In this document: one piece after another, positions 1 to 13,330 of the stretch
Layout: each line of letters begins with the position of its first letter
Position numbering within the stretch: position 1 is the stretch's first letter
Origin: Homalodisca vitripennis
Lineage: Eukaryota; Arthropoda; Insecta; Hemiptera; Cicadellidae
Assembly (NCBI RefSeq): GCF_021130785.1
Contig: NC_060212.1
Coordinates: 145,145,001 to 145,209,000 of the forward strand
Reading direction: 5' to 3'
DNA: 64,000 nucleotides
Program-made: the position numbers and the translations under genes
The notes under the pieces: model-generated
The model's input: only the letters and a program-made list of their open reading frames with translations
Databases searched by the model: none
What the model was told of the DNA's origin: nothing

Positions 1-3000
1 ATATTTAAAAAAATAGTAAAATGTAATTGGACAACAAATCATTCTATTATATTTAAATCTGGCCTCACATTCCATGAAAAACACTCGTCTGGAATTATGA
101 ATTAGATATTCTGACTCAATCACTCCATCAGAAGTACCTATGGCCTTTTCATTTTATCAGAAGTTGAGTACTATGGCTTTTCAAATAAATACCAAATTTT
201 TGAGTAGTTTTATTGAACAGTACAGAATATTGTATTTTTCCATCTATCGGTTAGATAAGGAGTGCACAGAACAAAGAATTTGAAAAATAAATCAGAAAAA
301 GAATATGTATACTAAAAAGGAAACTTGAGGACCAATGAATGCTAAGGAGCAGATTGAGATATCCCCTCATGTTCAGTTGGAAGTAATTACGTTGTGAGTA
401 AATTAGATTTATGTTATTATTTTTACTTTTTAATAAATTTTCAGAAAGTTTTGAATGGACGGTTTTGTTATGTTACTTATATCCAACAATAAAAAGTTAA
501 TTTTACCAATAATATATTTTGTTCAAGTTATCTATTTTTAAGGTGCAAATTTATGGTGAAAAAAGCTCTCTTAGCTCGGTGACTTCGCCTGGTGAAATAA
601 GGTCACATGAACCTTTTCTAATTCTCACGTAAAACCAGGATTAAATGATTTATGAAATATTTGTTATACAAGTACTGGGATTTCCATATTAAAAAAATAA
701 AACTAACATTACTCTTGTCTACTATTCAGAACGCAATAATCTTTAGATCTAGAATTCCAAAAACAATACACTTATTCTCAATATAAAGCTTTACTCCTTC
801 ACCTAGGACTTCGAAAATTAACTTAGATGCTACAGTTATTCTGTTAAAGGCGCGTTACAGGAATATTTTGAAAGTGTGTCCCTTAGCTAATATTTGTTGT
901 TATCCTAATTTCTTGTAGGTAGGGCATACATAGGTATATAACGTAGTATGGGAAAGAGCAAAGGTTGCCTAAGTTCGTGCAATGTGATATCCCCAAGTTC
1001 CGGACTTCCCACTGATGGATTGCCAATATTAATAGCGGTCGTTGAATGTTTACCAGAGACTTCGAGACTGATGTGATCGAACCACGAGACTCTGAGTCAT
1101 CGACCGCTAGACGGATTAATTACCTGGAGAGGAGGTTGTAGCTCGTGCATCACCGGCTGTCAGCATGAGCTACAGCCCTGAGCCGAGCTGGCTGCAACGG
1201 CGCTGAGGCGGCACGTGCTGAGGCGACAACAATTAGCTTTCAGATTAAAGGGATTCCTCAAGTAATAGCAGCAATTACAAGGATCTCGTTGGCAAAATTT
1301 ATACAGCAAGCTATTCCAGTGAAAAGCCATATACAGTTGGCCAATTGCCTAAGAAAGATAGACAGATCCTAGTAAACCATGTTTGTCTATAAAGAGCTGA
1401 AGTGCCATTCCGAGTTTCTGGTATTCCACACTTGGATTTTCTGCTAACAGCTCATGAAGGACCAATACCAACCAAGTACTCACATACCACCTATTGTTTA
1501 GATCACTTATTCTTTAGCTTCCACTTATTAACTGTCTAAGCGCTGTTTCCAATTAATTCGAACCAAAAATAGGCAAATAAGTTGTATCTTATCATGCAGC
1601 ACGAGGTTTAGATTCACGTGGCAGTGATTTGCTTTGAGGAATTTGTAGTCTGTGTTTACAGAACTCCGGAAGATTCCTTTACTATTTTTGATCAAATCTC
1701 AGTATTGACCATCCAGAGACACGCAACCCAACTTTGTAGCCGATAATTTAGATTATAACGCGTGCTATTATAAGGAGTAGCGTTATTAATTTATTTTATT
1801 TCTGCAATCATACTTACGTGTCAGTTAAGGAAGTTAGGGAATCGTTATTGGGCACTACCAGCAACATAAACGAAAATGGAAGAGATCAATGAAGATATGT
1901 TGGATAGAGCAGGATTGATAGTTAGACTAATGAAATTATCCCGCCCAGCTCCTACGGTTCTGATTACCATCTTTAACATTCCGGTGCCGTCAGAAAGTGA
2001 AATCGTCCAATAGTCCTTAATAATTTACGCCGATTTCACTGTTCGGCAATGGCGGATTCGGGACTATCGGAATCTACCTGCTCCTTAGTTTTACGATCTG
2101 CAGGATATTTCTTAATAATCTCTAATAACGACCAGTAGACCAATAAGAAGGATACATAGGACATATTTACTCATATGCATTTAGTCATTTACGCAATACA
2201 TCATTTATCTTGTATGAAAAGTTTGAACATGCTTCATCACAGTATGAATGGAATAAAAAACATAAAATGGAAGAATAATTGTAATACTTACAATAATGAA
2301 AATTATATTGTAATCCAAAACAATTTCCATATGCGAAGGCCTTATTGAACGAATCAAATAATTCATACTGGAATATTTAATAGAATAAAAATTGTCAGAA
2401 TTGTTGTTGAATATTCATTATTGACGATAGAAGATTTGAAAGAATAACAGGATTATGGAATTTGCAATAATTAATTCTTCCAATAATAGTAACACGACGT
2501 TTTGATGACTGGTATCCACCCTCTTCTTCATGTGTCAAACTCTAAGACAAGTTTAACGAAACTTTATTGTAAAGAACTGCTTTCTCCTCTCAGGTTGGTA
2601 ATCAAAGTTCTGCAATAAGAATAAATTATCTTTTTTTTAAATCATCTACTCCTAATCAATAATTAACGACAATAGCAATTACTTCTGTGACTCCCTGAGT
2701 ATTTAGTATACTTAAATTTACTGTAAGTAATTCAGCTTCTCTGTCCGAAGAGACTCACTCCCCTCGTTTTACTTTTAGTTAAGCTTTAGTTTCACGTATT
2801 TAAAACCGTCGTAGAAAATATGTTTTTGTCCTGTATTAATATGCGCTGTCCATAGTGTTGACAGGGCTCGGGGAAAGCATTGGCAACACTGACAGAAACC
2901 ATTCCTCGAAGCAGCTGCAGCCATTCTTCATGATTCTTCATCACCTCTACCAAGTATTGTCTTTATCTTTGTCTTGAAAATCAGATATGTATTTTGTGGT

Positions 3001-5117
3001 TTATTGGACTGATTGTTTAGAACCATTGATAAATCAATAATTATTTCTGGTGCGAGTGACTATCGAGAGAACTTCTCGTCCTAGTATGCTTCATCTCGTT
3101 TCCAGAAAGGCGAGACGAACAGATTTTACGTAGAAAGTGGGCCATGCGCATTTATTCTTATGTCCATTTTAGAAGTAGTCATCCAAATAGGAAATCTGCT
3201 TTTCATATTTTCAGTGCCGCTAAACACTTTTATCAAATCCACCCAAAGGAAATCATTTTTGTATAAACCCCTGTAATCAGAAATCCTGGATCTTGATGAC
3301 CCTGTTATTGCCAGACCTCATCGTAAAATTCCCACAAAGAAGATTCCGGTCACTCTGCTGAAATTGTTCCTAAAACCGTTGCCATAACACTTCCTTGAAC
3401 TTGGTTTTTGTGTTTACTCTAAAAAACTAAACCTTAAAAATATATAAAAATGCAGTTCCTGTTATTTATCTACCGGCCATGACTAATGAGTGTTTAAAAG
3501 TTTATGGGGCCACATTTTACATCTTTTGACAAGTTTGTCGTCTTACATCAGTAATCGTGAAATTTAGTGTTACACTTTCAAAACCTGTCAGCTGTTGAAA
3601 ATAAGGAGAAATACTTGTTACTTGTTCGTAGCATTAAGTAAAGTCGTAGGCAGAGTAATATTTATGCCAAATTTACCACCAGTTTATTGTGGAAAGTAAT
3701 CACAGATAGGCGTTAAACTATTCAAAAATACCAAAAATTAAAAATACAAGAACCTGCCTGGCTTTACTACAAGGGCGATTTGTAGTAATACTGACGTACT
3801 AGTATACAGGATGTTACCTTAAAAGATAACTAAATGACGTCATAAAAGTTCATTTCTTCTTCTTCCATTCCGTTATCATATGCTGCAGTTGTGACGATCA
3901 TGTCTTTTCGGTAATCGTTATTGTAATATGTCTGTGCGTCAACTTACTGGTTGCCTTTCCCTTGTTCGGACAGAGTATAGACGCGACAAGGAAGAGTGCG
4001 TCAAGCGGTACGCAGTAAGCGGTAGCCTATAGTGGAGATCTCGACGATAAGCTGCCGTGAGATATGGCTGTGGAAGGTACTTAGCCGCTCCATTATCAGC
4101 CCGCGATCTGTCTATGCTGCAGATCTACGCTGTCCATTTAATGAATATGGTTTACTGCGGCCCCAAGTAGAGCGGGAGCAGTAGCGGTATAGGCTGCCCC
4201 ACACGTGCGCTACCTCCACAAGTATAATGCCGCTTTAATACCGTTACTCGCTTATTGTAGATTAATCATTGCCGAGCGTTAATAATTCCTGATAGCTATA
4301 CTTCATACAGTTCTGCCCTTAACTGTATCTTTCTTTGCATGGAATGTTCCTGTTATAATGCCATCCAAGCTAATAAACGCAGTTTGGTTCGAAATTAAGA
4401 GTTCGATTATTCGAAGGAGAAATGAGCGAAAAGACAGGATTAGTCAATCTGTGCCAATAGTCTAAAGTACAATTTGCACCATTTTTCATGTTTGGAGTGT
4501 ATTTCAATGTGCGCTTGAGATCATTTTTCAAATTTTTGTCATCTGTAAGCGAGTGACAAATTCTTCATATTTCTGAATCATTTGTACGTCTGTGCTCTGG
4601 CTCTCAATAGTTTATGTATAAATTTAAATACTTGAGGGTGTGATTGGAATCTTCAAAAAATGGTATACCTCGGCTGCATGGGCCATGTGGGAAATTTGCA
4701 ATGGATTTATTAAAGCATTTTCAATAAAATATTCAATAGCACTCATTGTTCGTGGGTGGCCGGGTAAAAATGTTGATGGAGGATAAATCAAAATTTGCAG
4801 AACATTGCTATGCCACTATAATCTTCAGTTGTGAGGATAAGAAGGGAAGATAACTGGACTTTAGGAAGTTTCATCATGAATATATCCACTAAATGATATT
4901 ATAGGCCTCAGGCTGAAACAAATTGAACTTGACCTATGTCAAAGAGTGTTTTAGACGACTGCAAACAAACTAGGGTAACTTGTCAGAAAGCTGGTTTCCT
5001 CAGTAGGTATGTTATCGTTAAATAAATATACTGTTGTTAATATAGTTTTGCATTGTAAGATTTAGTGTGATTAACATTTCTTTCAAACTTCTCACCACGA
5101 CTTTCACAATATTTATT
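1..5117. other. No gene recognised; two GC-richer islands
   Basis: No frame of note. GC-richer blocks lie at about 1010-1240 and 3940-4260, both without codon structure I can recognise. 2269-2482 is bounded by weak inverted repeats (GGAAGAATAATTG and its near complement) that could be a small MITE. The rest is plain AT-rich sequence. Confidence 0.5.
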
Positions 5118-5119
5118 AG

Positions 5120-5187
5120 ACACACACACGCACGCACACATACACACACACACACACACACCCGCGCGCGCGCGCGCGCGCACACAG
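5120..5187. repeat. CA/CG dinucleotide microsatellite
   Basis: Alternating purine-pyrimidine tract: mostly CA units with a block of ten CG steps at about 5161-5180, then CACACA. Uninterrupted CG alternation of this kind can form left-handed DNA. The open frames crossing it are low-complexity artefacts. Confidence 0.95.
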
Positions 5188-7155
5188 CAGAAACATCCGT
5201 AAACTGCAAAGTTTGAATGATTTAGTGCTGCAAATCACCAGGTGCACATAAATCTGGGATAATGCGCACATCCCACTGTAATGGACGACAGAGAGGGTTA
5301 TTGATAGGTATAGAGAAACGTCCGCAGCGTCTTGGGAGGCTACCGGTCGATTGGTGGTTCTTCTGTTTAACGAAACAACTATCGATTAAAGAATTACAGT
5401 ATATAAGTAGCAAACAAACAGGTAGCAAACAACAGGTTACTCGGTTCACGGCAGGTTATTTATTGATTTACATTTAATCATCCTCCAGATCTCAGAGAGC
5501 TGACTGATCCTAGCCATTAAACAGGAGGAGGTCAGTTGTGATTGATCATAGAGGTACAGGTCCTGGCGATCCTGAGCGGTTTCTACGCCTCCGGCGCTTC
5601 TGCTGCATTTTTCACCAAATAGAACTCAAAAAGTTGATTAATTTGTAATTCTTTAATGTTAATTTCCTTGGTGTAATGGACCTAGTTATGTGATCAAAAA
5701 CTACTTTAAGCTTTGGTATTTCCTATGTATTTATATATTTTTTCTAATCTTTATATTGGACGGACCTTTACTGTTTGTTTCTCTACTGTCGCGGGTCCCG
5801 GCGACCTCCTCTCACGCGCTGAACATATAACTTCAAACGTTAACCACAATAAAATAAAAAATATATACCTTTATAAGCTCGGAAATAGTGTTAATTATTT
5901 GAGTAGTATTCACCAATGTTTTCGAATTAATTTTAATATGTTGTGTGATATTGTGGATTGTGATAACCAACAATATGGGAAAATGCTGTTTTTAATGTGT
6001 AAATTTAGGCTCCTTTTTAACTCGTCACTATACCAAAAGTGTTATGCGAAGAATTAACGAAAAACTAACCTTGTAAAACCTGATGTACATAGTTTTTGTT
6101 AGTTCCTCTAAATTTACGCGGATAAAATCACTAAATCACTAGCGGTATCCATTCACCAAAGGACGACAAAAGAGAAAGGTTGGCAAATTTAAGACGGAAG
6201 TAGCCGTCCCACAAAGAACACAGTTTACTCATACCTGGAACTTTAAAACATTGGATTTTCAGAACGGCCATTCTGTGGGTTGAAAACATATTTTCACTGG
6301 AACATGGGATGTGATTTATTGAGGGTGAGAGGCATTACAGGCCATTGAGCAAATTAACTAAACTTCGTGTTGCTGTTTTGTCTAGCTAAGAATTTTGCTC
6401 CTAAGAAATTTACGTTCTTGAAAGGTTCACGAAAGGATCCATCTACATAGTTGCCCTTTTCATTGATAGCCTACATTCGTTCATAGGCTTCCAAAAAGTG
6501 TAGTGCCTTGTCACTGAGAAGGATACGGAGGATAGGTCGGTTCAGATCGCCCAGCGGAGCCTAATTTAAACATCTCGCGGTTTGGTTTGTATGAAAACAC
6601 AATTGTTAATATTTTATCCTTTTTTCAACACAAGATATGTACCTGATTGTGTTTCATTATTAAGGCATACAAATTGCGCCCACAGTAGCGGGTCGGGCCG
6701 AAGGCAGCATGTCTAGAATTCGTTGTTGTGACTGTACTGATCTGCACCCACACCAACAAGTAGACAGCCAGTAATAAATATTTCCTGTATTCTAAATAAA
6801 TACAAATCTAATGAGTAAAAATCCAAATCAGTATTCACATCCATGCGTAGGGTATCATACAGTATTTTAAAAACTTCAAAATAACAGCTAATAACCAATT
6901 TCGAAAGGGTCTACACAAATTTTAATCACGCCTTTAAATATTAACTTGGAACTCTATATTTTGGATATGTCGTTTTTCAAGAGGCATGCAACAAATTCTT
7001 TATAAGATTTTTTTACTGAAGTAGGCCTAATATTTTTTATGTAAGTATTATTACATAAAATATTTTTCTTTTACTCGAATACAAAAGAATACTGCCTAAA
7101 CAGTAAAAATTTATTTTCGAGCTGATATAAGTGTATATTTTTTAATATGGTAGAA
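5188..7155. other. No gene recognised
   Basis: A 114-codon frame at 5713-6057 starts on a non-ATG codon and has no motif I know; it is treated as chance. Otherwise AT-rich sequence with a modest GC rise around 5270-5360 and 5780-5820. Confidence 0.5.
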
Positions 7156-7255
7156 GTGAAGGAAACAGGATTTTTCCGGACATTTGCCATCGTTCAATGA
7201 AACAAGAAATCAGTAACACTACGTTTCGAGAACTGCAATCTGATCTCTTCTTCAG
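7156..7255 (-). repeat. Left arm of 100-bp inverted repeat
   Basis: Inverse complement of 7484-7583 with three differences in 100 bases. In minus orientation it reads CTGAAGAAGAGATCAGATTG and ends TTTCCTTCAC. The arms are separated by 228 bp. Confidence 0.9.
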
Positions 7256-7483
7256 TCGTAGGTGGTTAGCAGACGAATGAAGACGTATTGTGACCTGTAT
7301 TCCGTAGTTAAGTTTTAATGATTAGTGTTGTGTATAGTTTTTTATTAAGTGCATGTTTATAGAGTTAGTGAAGTTGACAAACAACATGTAGGTTGTGATT
7401 CCTGACTTAGGCGTGCCACAACGCTTTGGTAAGATTTGTTTATTTTAAACTAGTTTTTAATTATGTATTAAGTTAGTCTCTAC

Positions 7484-7583
7484 CTGAAGAAGAGGTCAGA
7501 TTGCAGATCTCGAAACGTAGTGTTACTGATTTCTTGTTTCACTGAACGATGGCAAATGTCCGGAAAAATCCTGTTTCCTTCAC
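7484..7583 (+). repeat. Right arm of 100-bp inverted repeat
   Basis: Pairs with 7156-7255 at 97 of 100 bases. A third related copy starts at 40017. The homology with that copy begins before the arm, in the spacer (GGTTGTGATTCCTGACTTA at about 7391), and extends beyond it to about 7620 (TTCAAACAAAGAATG). Confidence 0.9.
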
Positions 7584-7620
7584 AATCCTTCCATTGTCAA
7601 AAGTAATCTTCAAACAAAGA

Positions 7621-9212
7621 ATGGTAGAAGTTTTAAGTAAGATGTTTAGCGTGTGAGAGAGGTCACCGGGGCTTAGCTCCGCCAGGGTTCTTCTTTACAA
7701 GAACAAACTGTAAATTTGGTAATTATGGAAATAATTAACTAATCCGTCCATATAGTTCCGTATCATAGTGAGGGAAAGAATCATTTGGATTTTTCCAAGA
7801 GTGACTTGAGATTTTCAGGGATTAGACTTCGTCTCTACAAGTAAAATTATACTAATAAGTTACATTTACCAATGGTTTCATTAATGTTAATCCTCACTGT
7901 GAATTATAATCCATTTACTGATTTATTATTCATTAATGATGACCTCCAATTAATTACACATGGTTAATAATGAGGATTCATTGATAATGGAGTCCTAGAA
8001 ATTTATGTTTAAATAAGTCACTCGGATTCCTTTAACAAGGATCAAAAGATCTCAAGTATTTCTTAATTAAAAGATGGGCATTCGAGGAAAACCTGAACCT
8101 CGCACTGGATCTGGGCTAAAGGAAATCTTCAAGTCCTCTTCTATTATTAATCGTTACTATGAGAAGCATCGTGAAAAACATCCTTTTTCATCAATAGACG
8201 CTCACAGTTATTAAAACTGTTTAAGGTCATCATGGGAAGTCAAAATGTTTCTCAAGTCTGGGTTCTTTTTTTTCGAATCTTACTTGGAAACACTAAACCC
8301 AGATATCGAAATTCCATAAGCGACCTTCTTCTCTTCCATATGGCTGAAACAAATGTCTTCCTTCAGACATCTTTCCATTTCTTTACGTTTAATTCAAAAG
8401 CTCATCGGAAATGGAGAAACTCAAACATTATTACCTGAAATGCCTTTTAGAGACCTTTTAAGAGAGTGCAGAGGGTTCATAGTCAAACTGCTATGCCCAG
8501 CAAGTGCCCAGGTACAGATAAAAGTACTTATTTTCTTTAACCACCCAAGTGTTCCCTTTGTATGGACATAAAAATGAGAATATAGAGTACGTCTGTATAT
8601 CAAAACTTTGCCTTTTATTCAAAGAGAGGAGTTACTTGATTTAAATTTGACATTGAACTATTGTTCTCTGTAGAATTGTAATTTTCCTTGTGACCACAAT
8701 ACCAATATTTTATTTTACCCTTAAGTGGGTTGGAAAATCTATCGCGACATAATTATTAAACTAATTGTCAAACTATCATGGACTTCCGTTTATTGTCAAT
8801 ATTTTTAAACGTTTATACTGGATAACTTATCCAGAAAGTATTTTGGATTTTTATAAAAGTATATAAAATCGCATTATACCGCAAGAAACATACCTATATA
8901 TTATGGAGTGGTGGAAACCTGGAAGAAGTACAATAAATTATTGTTGGTTTCTAAATAAACAAGTATGCAATCACTTAATTTTGGCCGACTTCTTTTAAAG
9001 CATTAAATAGAATAAAATACTTTATTGTATCACAAACTATACAAATTAATCTATTGCGGAATAGCCAATGTCTGTCAAATAATGCTGCAATTTGAGAGAA
9101 TTTAGGCGGATATTTATACGTCTTGCCTGACGCATATATAAAAAAATACAAGTTGAGTAAGAAGTTACTTTATCATCTAAATAACATGAGATGGAAACGT
9201 AAACACATACAT
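7621..9212. other. No feature recognised
   Basis: AT-rich, with only short frames (longest about 72 codons, 8353-8571) that overlap on opposite strands and resemble no family. No repeat ends were seen. Confidence 0.5.
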
Positions 9213-11548
9213 TCATTTCATTTTCAGTTCATTTCAAAAAGATTTTTATTTCACAGTATTTACAAACTTTACAATATATTTAAAAAAAAAAAAAAAACAA
9301 CAAACAATATAAAACCATTGATTTTGAAATATTTACAAACTTAAAAAATAATCAAATAATAATATAATCTTCAAGCAAAACTAAAAGTAAACTTAACAAT
9401 CAAAAGAACTTAAAAAATACAAGCTCGATAATTGTGAAATAAAATAGAGCATCCAATAGGCAAAAGCCCCGATGGAGGATGCACATCAGATTAAAAATAA
9501 CATAATAAAACTAAACTCAAAGAAGGAATGAAACCGCTACAATAATAATATAATAACAAGAAAACCATACAAAATCTATAAAAACAAGTCATGGACGTAA
9601 AAATTAAAAGACTAATTGGAATTATAAAAGATGATAAAACGAACTAAAATGTACACATTATTCATTACTTCATTCAACAATTTTCAGAAGGCACTCACAA
9701 TTATCCAATGAAAATAAAAACATTTTTAAAACTTTTTAAAAAACTATTTAATGGTGCTAAATGATCTAATTTAAAGGAAATAAGATTAAACAATCTTGGA
9801 GCATTAAATGTAAAAAAATGTTTGAAAACAGTTAGATTAGGCTTTGGAACCGGAACAAGCAAACTTCTGAAATGATATCTAATATTACGTGTGAGGGCCG
9901 GGTTTGAGCTTCTTATGAAAAATAGTTTTAATACCTTATATATGTAAAGATTTCGCAAAGGGAGTATTTTTAAATTTAAAAATAGTGGCCAGGAATGATT
10001 GGTTTTATTTGATTTGGTAATAATACGGATAAAGGATTTTTGAAATGTAATGAGAGGATAAAGCGTGGATATATACCGTACCTCCCCAGCATACAAGCCC
10101 ATAACTTAGTCTGGAGTGTATTAAAGCGTGGTAAACATTCAGCAGCAAGCTTGGAGGACATACATCACGCAACATATAAAAGCTTCTCAAACTTCTATAA
10201 AACTCTTTTTTCAGTGAATTTACATGACCTTTCCAAGATAGATTTGAGTCAATGGTAAGTCCAAGGTATTTGTATCTGTCCACTTTTTCAATCTTTTTAC
10301 AATTACAAACGTTACCCACCCGCAGAGCACGTAAAATGATGGTAGTATACATCATATTCAAAATTACTTGTACCCCTCGTAAGTTAAATATCATGAATTT
10401 TTGTTTTGTCACTTAGGAGCATTGCATTTTTATTAAACCAAAAATTTAAAACTTTCAAATCATCATTCATTTGTCTACTAAAATAGCTTCCAAATTGTAA
10501 TCAGAATACGTCAGTGCTGTATCATCTGCAAAAGCTGTCAATTTACCATTTAATTCTCCATTACATAGGTCGTTTATGTACACAAGGAAAAGAATTGGAC
10601 CTAAAACTGAACCTTGAGGCACACCGCATTCAACTGTTTCAAAATCACTGTATACTTTCCCTATTCTCACACACTGCTTTCTATCTTTTAAATAACTTTC
10701 AAACCATTTGTGGGGGTAGACCTCTCACACCCGCTAACCATAACTTATCTAATAATATCTTATGATCAACTGTATCGAAAGCCTTCGTTATATCAATATA
10801 TAAAGCTGCACATTTTTTTGCCATCATTGATACCATCATAGATATTCTCAAAAAAAGCCCAACAAAGCATCTTCTGTACTCATTCTTTCTTTCTCTAAAA
10901 CCAAACTGTTTTTGTGCTTAGATAGCCACACATTTTAAAGAAATCAATCAATCTTTTTTTTATTATTTTTTCAAAGACTTTAGCGAACACAGAAAGCAAA
11001 GAGATAGGTCTATAGCAATTACTTTTTTCTCTACTTCCACGTTTAAAACAGTGGAATTACAACTGATACTTTTAGGCAAGATGGAAATTCACCTTCTAAC
11101 ATGCTTCGATTGAATAAATCTGTCAGAACTGGCCCTATATGTTTATGGAATCTCTTTAAAATGTAACTGCTAATGTTATCGTTTCCTGATGATTTATTGT
11201 TTTTAAAGATTTTATGGTTTTTAAAACTTCAAATTCAGTTGTCGCAGTAAAAAAATAAAGAATTTGGTACAATTTTACCTGGAAATAGTTGATTAAAAAT
11301 AACTTGATTTTGAGTATTAATAATCGTGTTTTTAATAGTTTTTCTGTGCATTTACGAAGAAAGAGTTTAAATTCTGATGCAATCTCCTTTTCATCGGTAA
11401 TTATGTGTGAGTTATCCTTTTCTATTTTATTAATTTCATTTTTATCTCGATTTTCTCCAATTAAATCATTAACTATTCTCCATTGTTCTCGTGAATTTCC
11501 CAGCACAATCCTCAAATTTCTTCAAATAATACAATTAACTGTTTAGCG
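9213..11548 (-). mobile_element. 5'-truncated CR1/Jockey-like LINE
   Basis: About 2.3 kb of a non-LTR retrotransposon in reverse orientation. It keeps a broken reverse transcriptase (see the pseudogene entry) and an AT-rich 3' UTR that runs to about 9213, where repeated GAAATGA-like units follow an AATAAA at about 9253 (minus strand). The endonuclease domain is absent: the similarity begins at about 11548 in the linker before the RT domain, so the copy is truncated at its 5' end. No target duplication was found. Confidence 0.8.
9701..11545 (-). pseudogene. Decayed LINE reverse transcriptase (RT domain and C-terminal domain)
   Basis: Spread over several frames, read on the minus strand. 11515-11156 shows a linker (SREQWRIVNDLIGE) and the RT start (EVLKTIKSLK). 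10670-10467 carries the RT signature CGVPQGSVLGPILFLVYIND and the catalytic FADDTAL. 10412-10005 has YKYLGLTIDSNLSWKGHV and HSRLSYGLVCWG, typical of the RT thumb. 10102-9701 gives the terminal block with PRLFNLIS. Stops and frameshifts separate these pieces and most of the palm and fingers between 11150 and 10700 is unreadable in one frame. It cannot make an active enzyme. Confidence 0.85.
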
Positions 11549-11933
11549 AGACATGAGGCAAGGGATAGGCAAATAAAGTATAGTATAGTTAGAGTCTTGT
11601 CGTTATTTCACATTCTATGCTATATGTAGAAGTTTATTGGTATTAACATTGTAATCTATAACTAGAGTAGTGTTAATGTAAATTAACTTCTTTACATTTA
11701 AGTTTGTGTTGGTATGTAAGATTGTGCAATAGATTTCGGGTTTAAAAATATGTTTTGTGTTAAATTAAAAAATTGTATGGCCCAAAATGATCGTTGAAGA
11801 TTAAAATATGAACTTTTTAGTATGGACATAAATTATAAATTTAGTAAGAACCACGTGATTTTGTTCATTTATGACTTTTTGTTTAAACAAAACACACATG
11901 TGTATACTGTAAAGATTTCGCTTATTTATGTTC

Positions 11934-12150
11934 AGTGGTTTTTATTTGAACCCGATTAAAAGTTCCAGCATTTCCTACGTAATTTCACGTAGACTGACTT
12001 CTTTACTCATTGAACATATCTTAAAGTGATCACAGGTTTTTAGTGGTTTTTACTTGAACCCGATTAAAAGTTCCAACATTTCCTACGTAATTTTACGTAG
12101 ACTGACTTCACTCATTGAACATAATTATCTTAAAGTGATCACGGGTTCGA
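11934..12150 (+). repeat. Tandem duplication, about 108 bp x 2
   Basis: Both copies contain GAACCCGATTAAAAGTTCCA, CATTTCCTACGTAATTT, CACTCATT or similar, and CTTAAAGTGATCAC. Copy 1 starts at 11934 and copy 2 at 12042. A further 33-bp duplication, GAGTCACAG...ACATACTGC, follows at 12264-12320. Confidence 0.9.
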
Positions 12151-12754
12151 TTTTCGGGAAAATCACACAATTTTGAGTGTTAAAAGAAACCCAACCAATG
12201 GTTTCGTAGCGTTTTTTCTGTTTATTTATTGCAAATTCATGTGAATCGTCATGACCATACATAGAGTCACAGTTTATAAGAACATACTGCAATTGAGTCA
12301 CAGTCTATAAAGACATACTGCCAAGACAATTTTGTTGGATGGTGGGAGTGGGTGTTTTTAAATTGTAATAGCGAATGAAATAAAATAAAACCTTTTACTC
12401 GTACAACTTATACACGTAGATAAATACAAATCATATCTTTTAATAACCGCTCTGTTATTATAACCATACAATATTTGGCATATCCAGTGTGTAGACTGAC
12501 TGATATTGGGAGGGAACAAATGTGTACGTGTCTTAGTGGCATGTACGGGTTACCTTTATTATAGAGATCAGTCATTGCAATCCAAAATTGGCGTGTTTAG
12601 TTAGGCACATCCGTTGCGGAGCTATCTGCCACGTAAAAGAAACAATACAAGAACAAAAATTACACAATTGAAGCAAAGAAAATTTTAGAGGGATTTATTG
12701 GTACATTTGATTTGTCAGTAAGAATTGTACTAAAATTCTGAAAAGATGTACTCA

Positions 12755-12951
12755 TCGTTTGTGTAGTAAGATTTTTGGCAACTTGATAACCTTTATCATT
12801 CACCCTGAAATAATCATATCATACAGTTACATTATCTGTAGTTAGTCATTCTGTTTGTGAAGTAAGGTTTTTGGCAACTTGATAACCTTTATCATTCTCC
12901 CTGAAATAATCATATCATACAATTACGACATTATCTGTAGTTAGTCATTCT
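12755..12951 (+). repeat. Tandem duplication, about 96 bp x 2
   Basis: GGCAACTTGATAACCTTTAT and CCTGAAATAATCATATCATA occur in both copies (12755-12850 and 12851-12951), ending with TTATCTGTAGTTAGTCATTC. Copy 2 has a 3-base insertion. No coding is visible. Confidence 0.9.
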
Positions 12952-12989
12952 CCAACAACGAAAATAGATTGGGCACTGGAAAAAAGTCC

Positions 12990-13330
12990 ATAGTTGAAAC
13001 CTGATGAGTCACAGAGGAGAGAGCACATGTTCCGCTAGTCGTGCTGATACATGATCTGCTCGGTATTACACTGTCAAGAGTGTAGCGGTCGGGTAACAGC
13101 AAGGGTCCCAGAGCTGATCCCTGCGGCCAGTAATGAGCGCGGTACATTCAGAGGATGCGCGCCTGAGTGTAGCGCTGATAGCAGCGATAGGCACGTCTGC
13201 AACGCTGATTCAGCCCTCAGATCTCGCGACTGATAGCATTCACGGCACGGGCGCGGGCAGACTGTCGGACTGGCACCCGTCGACCTGACGTTCGATACAC
13301 ATCTAGAGAAACCTTTTCATTTGCGATCTT
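12990..13330. other. GC-rich island
   Basis: About 340 bp much richer in GC and CpG than the flanks. Short frames on both strands lack family signatures. It could be a regulatory element or an unrecognised exon. Confidence 0.35.

Noticed and set aside
5018..5209. 63-codon minus frame rich in Cys, Val and Arg
   Set aside because: It is the translation of the CA/CG microsatellite.
5713..6057. 114-codon frame
   Set aside because: Starts on TTG, has no recognised domain or ATG in good context, and is AT-rich like random sequence.
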